Positions 1 through 5,032 of a stretch of DNA of 6,338 nt are shown here, piece after piece. How positions within the stretch are numbered: position 1 is the stretch's first letter; each line of letters begins with the position of its first letter. The position numbers and the translations under genes are program-made. Origin of the DNA: CAVEFW01 sp964579575 (GTDB taxonomy: Bacteria > Actinomycetota > Coriobacteriia > Coriobacteriales > Eggerthellaceae); assembly GCA_964579575.1 (NCBI GenBank), contig CAZOGL010000066.1:1-6338 (forward strand), given 5' to 3'. Below the pieces are notes generated by a model that was not told the origin of the DNA, searched no databases, and worked only from the letters and a program-made list of their open reading frames with translations.

Positions 1-27
1 TGACTACGGTGCGGACTTTGCTATACT
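1..27 (+). promoter_or_regulatory. Probable promoter for the amino-acid ABC operon
   Basis: A good -10 hexamer, TATACT, lies at 22-27. TGACT at 1-5 would be most of a TTGAC(T) -35 box with its first T just outside the window, giving a spacer of about 16 bp. Transcription would start near 34, leaving a leader of about 70 nt before the ATG at 105. The -35 is cut by the window edge, so only the -10 is directly supported. Confidence 0.45.
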
Positions 28-38
28 AAAGCCGCTTT

Positions 39-62
39 ATCACTCCGCTACGGTGGAGTGGT
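39..62 (+). promoter_or_regulatory. Hairpin in the leader of the binding-protein gene
   Basis: CACTCC (41-46) pairs with GGAGTG (55-60). The stem extends by A39-T62, T40-G61 and G47-T54 around a CTACGG loop. No T-run follows, so it is not an intrinsic terminator. It sits at the start of the predicted transcript and could be an operator palindrome or a 5' mRNA-stabilising stem. The leader is too short for a T-box or a known amino-acid riboswitch, and its function is unknown. Confidence 0.4.
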
Positions 63-104
63 CACGATTAGAGGCGTGGCAATTCACAAGGGAAGGGAAA
101 ACCA

Positions 105-935
105 ATGAAGAAGAAACTGATTGCCGTCTTTGCTGCGACGGTGCTGGCTTTGAGCGTGTTTGCTCTCGCTGGTTGCTCCAATAGCAGCTCCAACACCAAC
201 ACCAACACCAACTCCAGTTCGAGCACCAAGACCCTCGTGGTCGGCTTTGACCAAGATTACCCGCCCTATGGTTTTGTGGGTGACGATGGCAAATACACCG
301 GCTTCGACATTGACCTTGCGACCATGGTTGCCCAAGAGAACGGTTGGAACGTCGAGCTTTCTCCCATCGATTGGAACGCTAAGGACGCGCTGCTCAACGG
401 TGGAAATATCACCTGCATCTGGAACGGTTTCACCTATGAGGGCCGCGAGGACAACTATACCTGGAGCGGTCAGTACATGCTCAACGAGCAGGTCATCGTC
501 GTGAAGAAGGGCTCTGGCATCACGAAAGAGGCTGACCTTTCCGGCAAGACCGTCTTGACCCAGGTTGATTCCGGCGCTCTTGAGGTTTTGGAAGACGAGG
601 AGGGCAAGGCTGCTTTGGCAAAGACCTTCAAGTCTCTTGAGACCATCGACAACTACAACAGCGCCTTCATGCAGCTCGACTCCGGTCTCGTTGATGCTGT
701 CGCGTGCGACCTCTCCATCGCGAAGTACCAGATGAGCGCAAACCCCGACAAGTACGAGATCGCCGTTGTCCTCTCCGAGGAGCACTACGCGGTTGGCTTC
801 AAGAAGGGTGAGACCGAGATGGCGAATGCCGTCACTGAGACGTTGAAGAAACTTGATCAGAGTGGCAAGATCAAGGAGCTTTGCGAGAAGTACGCTTCGT
901 ACGGCATCGATTACAGCAACTGGTGCCTGCAATAA
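105..935 (+). CDS. Amino-acid ABC transporter substrate-binding lipoprotein (family 3)
   Basis: Extracytoplasmic solute-binding protein that captures a polar amino acid and delivers it to the permease/ATPase encoded downstream. Residues 1-24 are a lipoprotein signal: MKKK, a hydrophobic core, and lipobox LAGC with Cys24 as the lipidated residue. Residues 25-42 form a Ser/Asn/Thr linker that lifts the domain off the membrane. The mature domain starts near residue 43 (TLVVGFDQDYPPYGF). The family-3 signature GFDIDLATMVAQEN is at 66-79. Arg114 in GFTYEGRE matches the Arg that holds the ligand carboxylate, and Asp202 in VDAVACD matches the Asp that holds its amino group; both are assigned by motif position. 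The length of 276 aa is normal. The start is supported by GGAAGGG at 91-97. A strong terminator follows, and the permease and ATPase lie beyond it. The substrate cannot be told from sequence; glutamine, cystine, histidine or a similar amino acid is possible. Confidence 0.93.
   Translation: MKKKLIAVFAATVLALSVFALAGCSNSSSNTNTNTNSSSSTKTLVVGFDQDYPPYGFVGDDGKYTGFDIDLATMVAQENGWNVELSPIDWNAKDALLNGGNITCIWNGFTYEGREDNYTWSGQYMLNEQVIVVKKGSGITKEADLSGKTVLTQVDSGALEVLEDEEGKAALAKTFKSLETIDNYNSAFMQLDSGLVDAVACDLSIAKYQMSANPDKYEIAVVLSEEHYAVGFKKGETEMANAVTETLKKLDQSGKIKELCEKYASYGIDYSNWCLQ
192..212 (+). repeat. In-frame hexanucleotide microsatellite (AACACC)3.5
   Basis: Three and a half perfect copies of AACACC encode the alternating Asn-Thr part (residues 30-36) of the lipoprotein linker. 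A gain or loss of units by slippage would keep the frame and only change linker length. Confidence 0.85.
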
Positions 936-959
936 GCGTTTAGCAAATACGCAACAGAC

Positions 960-994
960 GGGCTCTCTCGTCCCATGATGAGGGAGCCCTTTTT
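960..994 (+). terminator. Strong intrinsic terminator between binding protein and permease genes
   Basis: A 13-bp stem, 960-972 against 977-989, has two G-T wobbles, a CCAT loop and a run of five T (990-994). It starts 24 bp after the binding-protein stop and about 150 bp before the permease. In ABC importer operons such a site usually limits transcription into the permease and ATPase genes. I see no clear new promoter between it and 1141, so partial readthrough is the simplest reading. Confidence 0.85.
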
Positions 995-1000
995 GACGAC

Positions 1001-1106
1001 TTGCGAAGGCTTGTAGCTAGCAGAGGTTTGCGAAGCCGGCAGCGACTTACGGAGACCGGCTAAGGTTTGCGAAGGTTGAATAGGCCGACAAAGACTGGCA
1101 AGAGCG
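1001..1106 (+). repeat. Degenerate ~20-bp tandem repeats in the operon spacer
   Basis: TTGCGAAG occurs at 1001-1008, 1028-1035 and 1067-1074, with a diverged copy TTACGGAG at 1047-1054. The last three are spaced 19 and 20 bp apart. The sequences between them are also related: CCGGCAGCGACT, ACCGGCTAAGGT, and further on GACTGGCAAGAG near 1093. This looks like an old 20-bp tandem array with about five decayed units, the first spacing being 27 bp. It fills most of the 146 bp between the terminator and the permease gene. No ORF is supported. Confidence 0.6.
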
Positions 1107-1140
1107 CCTTCACGGGTCGTCATGAGAGGAGATACGGGGT

Positions 1141-1821
1141 ATGGAATTCGCATTGCCCGGAATGAACATGTCGTTCGCAACGATGATGGGGATGCTTGGT
1201 GACGGTATCATCTTCACCGCCATCGTCTTTGTTGTGACGTTGATTGGCGCGGTGCCCCTTGGCGTCCTTGTTTGCGCATGCCGCACCAGCAAGTTCAAGC
1301 CGCTCGCGTTGTTGGCGCGCTTCTATATCTCGCTCATGCGCGGTACGCCGCTCATGTTGCAGTTGTTCGTTTGGATGTTTGGCCCGTACTACCTCCTCGG
1401 CCTCAACATGGGCACCGATTGGAAGTACTACGCGTGTTGCGTCGGTTTCATCTTGAACTACGCCGCCTATTTTGCCGAGATTTATCGTTCCGGCATCCAA
1501 TCGATTCCGCATGGTCAATACGAAGCTTGCGACGTGCTCGGATATTCCAAGCCCGCCATGTTCTTCAAGATCATCTTGCCCCAGGTCGTCAAGCGCATCA
1601 TTCCCGCCATGGGCAACGAGATTATCACGCTCGTCAAGGATACGTCCCTTGCGTTCGTCTTGAGCATCGCAGAGATGTTCACCGCGGCGAAGGCTATCGC
1701 TGCAAGCCAGGTCAGCATGTGGCCGTACGCGATTGCCGCGCTCATCTATTGGGTCATCAACCTTGTCATTGAGATGATCCTGACCAGGGTCGAGAAGAAG
1801 ATGTCCTACTACCACGACTAA
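1141..1821 (+). CDS. Amino-acid ABC transporter permease (HisM/GlnP type)
   Basis: Integral membrane subunit of the polar amino-acid uptake system, forming the channel with itself or a partner. Its 226 aa are typical for a His/Glu/Gln-type permease. Hydrophobic segments lie at about 22-46, 57-80, 97-113, 170-185 and 195-214, giving the usual five helices. The family motif RGTPLMLQLFVW starts at residue 67. The cytoplasmic EAA loop that docks on the ATPase is at 128-147 (EACDVLG ... ILP), with Cys replacing the second Ala. The conserved NEIITLVKDTSL is at 159-170. AGAGGAG at 1125-1131 sets the start. Only one permease gene is present, so the transporter is probably a homodimer in the membrane. 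The stop is 15 nt before the ATPase ATG, so the two are co-translated or nearly so. Confidence 0.93.
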   Translation: MEFALPGMNMSFATMMGMLGDGIIFTAIVFVVTLIGAVPLGVLVCACRTSKFKPLALLARFYISLMRGTPLMLQLFVWMFGPYYLLGLNMGTDWKYYACCVGFILNYAAYFAEIYRSGIQSIPHGQYEACDVLGYSKPAMFFKIILPQVVKRIIPAMGNEIITLVKDTSLAFVLSIAEMFTAAKAIAASQVSMWPYAIAALIYWVINLVIEMILTRVEKKMSYYHD

Positions 1822-1836
1822 TCACGGGAGATTCCA

Positions 1837-2607
1837 ATGTCTAACGAGAACATTCTGCTTTGTTTGGAGCATGCGAAGAAGAGCTTTGGCGACAACGTCG
1901 TCTTGAAGGACATCAGCCTCAGCGTCGAGCGCGGGAAGGTCGTTGCCATCATCGGGGCGTCCGGCGGCGGCAAGTCGACACTTTTGCGTTGCGCCACGTT
2001 GTTGGAGACCTTGGACGAGGGCTCGCTGTCTTTTGGCGATGTTAAGGTGACCACCATGGAGGGCGGCGTTTGCAAATACGCGGACAAGAAGACCCAAGCT
2101 CAGGCGAAGCGCAAGTTCGGCCTCGTGTTCCAAAACTTCAACCTCTTCCCCCATTGGACCGTCTTGAAAAACGTCATGGATCCCCAAATCACCGTGAAGA
2201 AGACCCCGAAGGCACAAGCCCAGGAGAAGGCTATGGAGGTCATCCGGAAAATGGGCCTCGAGGGTAAGGAGAACATGGTTCCTTGCGAGTTGTCCGGTGG
2301 GCAACAACAGCGTGTCGCCATCGCTCGCGCCTTGGCCATGGAGCCCGAAATCTTGTTTTTCGACGAGCCGACGAGCGCGCTTGACCCTGAGTTGACCCAG
2401 GAGGTTCTAAAGGTCATCCGCTCATTGGCGGCTGAGCACATGACCATGGTCATCGTCACCCACGAGATGGGGTTTGCGCGCGACGTTGCCGACCACATCG
2501 TGTTCATGGACAAGGGCATCATCGTGGAGGAAGGCGATCCTGACCAGGTCATCAACAACCCGCAACATGAGCGTACGCGCGCATTCTTGTCCAAGATTGG
2601 GGACTAG
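1837..2607 (+). CDS. Amino-acid ABC transporter ATP-binding protein (GlnQ/HisP type)
   Basis: Cytoplasmic ATPase that powers amino-acid import by dimerising on ATP and pushing on the EAA loop of the permease. All ABC motifs are intact: Walker A GASGGGKST (40-48), Q-loop Gln99 in VFQNFNLFPHWTVL, signature LSGGQQQR (152-159), Walker B ILFFDEPTSALD (172-183, with catalytic Glu177), and switch His209 in VTHEMGFARDVAD. The NFNLFPHWTVLKNV stretch is typical of the polar amino-acid subfamily. At 256 aa it is slightly longer than the common 240-250, mainly from a charged insert at about 72-92 between Walker A and the Q-loop. GGGAG at 1826-1830 lies 6 nt before the ATG. The gene ends in TAG, after which the same frame stays open for 66 codons through repeat DNA before a TGA at 2806-2808. 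Confidence 0.95.
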   Translation: MSNENILLCLEHAKKSFGDNVVLKDISLSVERGKVVAIIGASGGGKSTLLRCATLLETLDEGSLSFGDVKVTTMEGGVCKYADKKTQAQAKRKFGLVFQNFNLFPHWTVLKNVMDPQITVKKTPKAQAQEKAMEVIRKMGLEGKENMVPCELSGGQQQRVAIARALAMEPEILFFDEPTSALDPELTQEVLKVIRSLAAEHMTMVIVTHEMGFARDVADHIVFMDKGIIVEEGDPDQVINNPQHERTRAFLSKIGD

Positions 2608-2735
2608 ACTCGCGGGTTTTTGGGGCCAGCGCCTCGCTTTCGGCTGAGGTCAGCGACTAGGATCGCTGGTTTTTGGGGCCGGCGCCTCGCGTCCGAGACT
2701 GAGGTCGGCGACCAGACTCGCGGGTTTTTGGGCGT
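2607..2735. repeat. 54-bp degenerate tandem repeat starting at the ATPase stop codon
   Basis: GACTCGCGGGTTTTTGGG at 2607-2624 recurs exactly at 2715-2732, and a diverged copy (GATCGCTGGTTTTTGGGG) starts at 2661. The T5 runs begin at 2617, 2670 and 2725, giving periods of 53 and 55 bp. The middle parts also match: GGGGCC(A/G)GCGCCTCGC at 2622 and 2675, and CTGAGGTC(A/G)GCGAC near 2644 and 2699. About 2.4 copies are present. The similarity reaches back into the last codons of the ATPase gene (GGGGACTAG versus GGCGACCAG). No protein is supported. Confidence 0.8.
2649..2674 (+). terminator. Terminator-like hairpin inside the 54-bp repeat
   Basis: CAGCGA (2651-2656) pairs with TCGCTG (2663-2668) around a CTAGGA loop. 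T2650-G2669 can extend the stem, and T5 follows at 2670-2674. It lies about 45 bp after the ATPase stop and is the best candidate for the operon's 3' end. The matching hairpin in the next repeat unit is weaker, with only GCGA/TCGC pairing. Confidence 0.6.
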
Positions 2736-2832
2736 GCGTTTGGGTCCTTTGGGATGTGAGCCTTCGTCATGTGAAGGATTGAATATTTTTGATATGAATG
2801 GAAGATGACGCCGTTTCGCCTTGTTGCTTTGG

Positions 2833-2838
2833 TACAAT
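2833..2838 (+). promoter_or_regulatory. Probable -10 element for the small gene at 2877
   Basis: TACAAT at 2833-2838 is preceded by TTTGG and lies 38 bp upstream of the ATG. No convincing -35 box is seen 16-18 bp upstream of it. The spacing suits a short leader for the following gene, so this is a moderate call based on the -10 alone. Confidence 0.4.
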
Positions 2839-2876
2839 TTTGTCATTGAAAGCCCACTAGGGAAAGAAGGTCTACC

Positions 2877-3173
2877 ATGGGTATCAAGGCAGCCGAAGCG
2901 CTGGAAATCACTCTTGAGGAAATGCCTAGTTATCTTCGCGCCAACCACTCCATCTACATGAAGGCGGCTGGCGCTGTTTATTATCTCACCAATGCGAATG
3001 ATATCTATTGGCGCGCCCAGCGTACGGACATCACCAATGAGAAGGGCCACTATGTTGACTGCTCCCAACTTGTCCCGACGGTGAACGAGTTCATGGATCT
3101 TCCCATCGTTGATGGCCGCTCTATAACCCAGTTGTTCCCTGAGGCGACCTTCTACGCTTCCATCAAGAAGTAG
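2877..3173 (+). CDS. Small protein of unknown function, 98 aa
   Basis: I do not recognise this protein. It has a good ribosome site (AGAAGG at 2865-2870, 6 nt before the ATG), its own probable promoter and a strong terminator 20 bp after the stop, so it is very likely a real single-gene unit. It is soluble in character: mixed charge, no signal peptide or membrane helix, and a single Cys at residue 62. The N-terminal third (AAEALEITLEEMPSYLRA) looks helical and acidic. The middle is aromatic-rich (YMKAAGAVYYLTNANDIYWRAQ, containing four Tyr and one Trp). The tail ends FYASIKK. The pattern suggests a compact one-domain protein. Neighbours (an ABC importer upstream, a convergent amidohydrolase downstream) give no hint of its role. 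Confidence 0.8.
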   Translation: MGIKAAEALEITLEEMPSYLRANHSIYMKAAGAVYYLTNANDIYWRAQRTDITNEKGHYVDCSQLVPTVNEFMDLPIVDGRSITQLFPEATFYASIKK

Positions 3174-3193
3174 ATTCAAAGGTGAATAGATTG

Positions 3194-3222
3194 AAAGGCC
3201 GCCATGAGAGGCGGCCTTTTTT
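3194..3222 (+). terminator. Intrinsic terminator of the small gene
   Basis: GGCCGCC (3197-3203) pairs with GGCGGCC (3210-3216) around ATGAGA. AAA/TTT extends the stem on the outside, and T6 follows at 3217-3222. It begins 20 bp after the stop at 3173. Nearly the same stem recurs at 3323-3349. Confidence 0.9.
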
Positions 3223-3310
3223 GATATGAGCAGGATTTGAGTTGGGCATAAGCAGGATTTGAGCTCGATATAAGTAGGATATAAGCTCGATATAAGCTCG
3301 ATATGAAAGT
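3223..3310. repeat. Eight consecutive 11-bp tandem repeats, consensus GATATAAGCTC
   Basis: From 3223 to 3310 the sequence divides with no gap into eight 11-bp units: GATATGAGCAG, GATTTGAGTTG, GGCATAAGCAG, GATTTGAGCTC, GATATAAGTAG, GATATAAGCTC, GATATAAGCTC and GATATGAAAGT. Units 6 and 7 are identical. The array lies exactly between two look-alike terminators. The 11-bp period is close to one DNA helical turn, so each unit presents the same face. No reading frame passes through it. The function is unknown. Confidence 0.85.
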
Positions 3311-3322
3311 TAAGCAGAATAG

Positions 3323-3353
3323 GAAGGCCGCCTGAGAAAGGCGGCCTTCTTTG
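3323..3353. terminator. Second GC-rich terminator, probably serving the convergent amidohydrolase gene
   Basis: GAAGGCCGCC (3323-3332) pairs perfectly with GGCGGCCTTC (3340-3349) around TGAGAAA. On the + strand TTT follows, interrupted from the stem by no other base. On the - strand the stem is followed by CCTATTC, a weak U tract. It lies about 145 bp beyond the - strand gene's stop, across that gene's repeat array. It may act in both directions as the shared end of the convergent genes. Confidence 0.65.
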
Positions 3354-3356
3354 TGC

Positions 3357-3510
3357 TTAGGCGATTGCCGTTGCTTGGGCGGCTGACGTTACCTAGGCGT
3401 TTGCCGTTGCTCGGGCGGTTGCAGCTTGGGCGGCTGTCGCTACCTAGGCGTTTGCCGTTGTTTGGGCGACTGCCGCGACTTCGGCGCTCGCTACCTAAGC
3501 GTTTGCCGCA
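3357..3510 (-). repeat. 51-bp tandem repeat, each unit ending in an in-frame stop, continuing the amidohydrolase 3' end
   Basis: ACCTAGGCGTTTGCCG-type segments occur at 3391 and 3442, with a variant (ACCTAAGCGTTTGCCG) at 3493, exactly 51 bp apart, and a shorter fourth copy at 3355. Read on the - strand in the amidohydrolase frame, the units give VASAEVAAVAQTTANA-stop, VATAAQAATARATANA-stop and VTSAAQATAIA-stop. The stops are at 3444-3446, 3393-3395 and 3357-3359. They resemble the gene's own C-terminus (VASLAADAANA-stop, stop at 3495-3497). A subperiod of about 18 bp (GCCGTTGCTTGGGCGGCT-like) is also visible. The repeat therefore overlaps the CDS end and fills the space up to the terminator. 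Confidence 0.8.
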
Positions 3511-4808
3511 TCGGCAGCGAGAGACGCGACGATGCGAGCATGACGGGCTATGACCTCAGCCTTGGCGGCCTCGAGATCGATGGTGGGCCATGTGCCGTCC
3601 TCGTAAACCACCTTGCCGTCGCTCATGGTAAGAACGACGTCGTTGCCGTGACCTGCGTAAACCAAGTTGCACAGGGGGTCGGTCATCGGGCACCAGCTCG
3701 GTCCGGTCACGTCTATCGCGACCAGGTCGGCCTTGAAGCCTTCCTTGATGAGGCCACAATCTTGACGACCCTGGGAGATTGCGCCGCCGCGGGTACCGGC
3801 GTAGAAGGCTTGCTTGGGGGTGATGACGGTGGGGTCGAGTTGCTTGCCCTTGTGGATGGTGGCCATGAGGTACATGTCTTGGAACATGTCATGGTTGTTG
3901 TTGGAGGCCATGCCGTCTGTACCCAAGGCGACGTTGACGCCGGCCTTAAGCATGGCGGGGATGGGGGCAAAACCGCTGGCGAGCTTCATGTTGGAAGCGG
4001 GGTTGTGTGCAACGGAGACGCCCTTCTCGGCGAGGATCTTGATGTCGTCCTCGTCAACCCAGACGCAGTGGGCGGCGGTGCAAGGAACGTCGAATGCGCC
4101 CAGGGAGTCCAACCATTGGACGGGGCTCATGCCGTTGTGGCGCTCGCGGCACTCCTTGACCTCGAGCTCGGTCTCAGACACATGGACCTGCAGGCCGACG
4201 TTGTTCTTCTTGGCCCAATCGAACACGCTCTTTGCGGTGACGTCGTTGTTGGTGTACTCAGCGTGGATGCAGGCATCGAACTTGATGCGGCCGTTTTCGG
4301 CTCCGTTGTAGGTTGCGATGCCGTCTTCCATCTCGGCGAAGCTGGGATACTCGGAGATGTCCTTGGGCTCGAAGGCCAAGGGAGAGGTGCACAGGTTCGC
4401 CTTCAGGCCGCTCTCGGCGACGGCGCGTGCGCGCTCGGGGGTGTGGTAGTACATGTCGGAGAAGCTGACGCAGCCGAAGCGTGACATTTCCGCGCAGCTC
4501 AGCAGCGTTGCCCAATAGTTGTCGTCGGCGTCCATCTTTGCCTCATAGGGCCACACAAGCTCGTTGAGCCACTTTTGCAGCGGGGCGTTCTCGGCGTAGC
4601 CGCGGAGCAACGTCATCGGTGCGTGGGCGTGGGCGTTATAGAAAGCCGGGGTGAGCAAGCGGCCTGTACCGTCATAGCGACGACCGAAGTCTTGCTTGGG
4701 CTCCTCGGTGCCGATGTAGGCGATGGTGCCCGCGTCGTCGACGCCGACAAACATGTTCGGTTGATAGTCAAAGTTCTCGTCAAGAATGGCGATCTTGGTG
4801 AAGAGCAT
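3495..4808 (-). CDS. Amidohydrolase, probable 5'-methylthioadenosine/S-adenosylhomocysteine deaminase (MtaD/SsnA family)
   Basis: Cytosolic metal-dependent deaminase, likely removing the amino group from methylthioadenosine or S-adenosylhomocysteine, by-products of SAM use. The fold is visible: an N-terminal beta domain (MLFTKIAILDENF...), then the barrel with metal ligands His60 and His62 (NAHAHAPMTLLRG), His209 in VHVSET with proton-shuttle Glu212, His247 in AAHCVW, and Asp298 in LGTDGMASNN. The small domain returns near GFKADLVAIDV (357-367). At 437 aa it is of normal family length. An upstream extension of 58 codons to 4982 is open but unlikely: Met at 4808 begins the conserved domain and has GGAGGAAGG 10 nt before it. 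The usual PGLVNAH motif is PAFYNAH here. The Ala-rich tail runs into a tandem repeat. Substrate is inferred from the family; a related nucleoside or guanine-type deaminase cannot be excluded. Confidence 0.88.
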   Translation of the reverse strand: MLFTKIAILDENFDYQPNMFVGVDDAGTIAYIGTEEPKQDFGRRYDGTGRLLTPAFYNAHAHAPMTLLRGYAENAPLQKWLNELVWPYEAKMDADDNYWATLLSCAEMSRFGCVSFSDMYYHTPERARAVAESGLKANLCTSPLAFEPKDISEYPSFAEMEDGIATYNGAENGRIKFDACIHAEYTNNDVTAKSVFDWAKKNNVGLQVHVSETELEVKECRERHNGMSPVQWLDSLGAFDVPCTAAHCVWVDEDDIKILAEKGVSVAHNPASNMKLASGFAPIPAMLKAGVNVALGTDGMASNNNHDMFQDMYLMATIHKGKQLDPTVITPKQAFYAGTRGGAISQGRQDCGLIKEGFKADLVAIDVTGPSWCPMTDPLCNLVYAGHGNDVVLTMSDGKVVYEDGTWPTIDLEAAKAEVIARHARIVASLAADAANA

Positions 4809-4818
4809 CGAAGTGCGT

Positions 4819-4827
4819 CCTTCCTCC
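4819..4827 (-). promoter_or_regulatory. Ribosome binding site fixing the amidohydrolase start
   Basis: On the - strand GGAGGAAGG lies 10 nt before the ATG at 4808. The upstream ATG at 4982 has no comparable site, and the peptide between is basic and cysteine-rich, unlike the family. This supports a start at 4808. Confidence 0.75.
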
Positions 4828-4843
4828 TCGCGTTTATAAGACC

Positions 4844-4898
4844 GCGTCAAATAATAGCAGAACAGGCACGTGTTTTTACGCTTGCGGAAGAATGACGC
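4844..4898. promoter_or_regulatory. Inverted hexamer pair in the divergent promoter region
   Basis: GCGTCA (4844-4849) and TGACGC (4893-4898) are perfect inverted copies 43 bp apart in the 224-bp region between the divergent amidohydrolase and Mrp genes. They could be two half-sites for a regulator, but a 6-bp match at this distance can arise by chance. Confidence 0.2.
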
Positions 4899-4937
4899 AT
4901 GGCTGCGGGGTACAAGTGGGGAGCTGGGGGTTAGCTG

Positions 4938-4946
4938 TGCTAGAAT
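4938..4946 (+). promoter_or_regulatory. Extended -10 promoter for the Mrp-family gene
   Basis: TGCTAGAAT at 4938-4946 is an extended -10 (TGnTAGAAT), 86 bp upstream of the ATG at 5033. No good -35 box is seen at the matching distance, which extended -10 promoters can do without. Confidence 0.45.
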
Positions 4947-5032
4947 CGCGCGTGGAAGACAGGCGAGTTGTGCACGGACCATCGGCGGATTGTCGTCGGG
5001 CTTGGTTGCGTGCGCAAGGATAGGAGAGAATC

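Noticed and set aside
28..104. T-box or riboswitch in the ABC operon leader
   Set aside because: The leader is only about 70 nt with a single small hairpin. No T-box core sequence or second stem is present.
2605..2808. TAG recoding (pyrrolysine-type readthrough)
   Set aside because: Open frames after TAG are explained by repeats without stops. The downstream peptide does not resemble a transporter domain, other genes also end in TAG followed quickly by further stops, and no supporting tRNA or synthetase is visible.
2604..3179. - strand ORF of 191 codons across the small gene and the 54-bp repeats
   Set aside because: It is antisense to the small gene, and half of it is translated repeat DNA. 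No ribosome site is seen.
2607..3510. CRISPR array
   Set aside because: The repeats are contiguous and degenerate, with no unique spacers between conserved repeats, and no cas genes are present.
3426..4484. Long + strand ORF of 352 codons
   Set aside because: It lies antisense to the well-supported amidohydrolase. Its Gly/Val/Asp-rich composition is typical of a shadow frame, and it has no ribosome site or motif.
4831..4850. Promoter for the amidohydrolase from TTGACG and TATAAA on the - strand
   Set aside because: The two boxes are only about 6 bp apart, far from the 16-18 bp needed, so they cannot pair as -35 and -10.
4809..4982. 58-codon N-terminal extension of the amidohydrolase
   Set aside because: The frame is open, but the conserved domain begins at the Met at 4808 with a strong ribosome site. 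The extension is basic and cysteine-rich, lacks family likeness and runs through the divergent promoter region.
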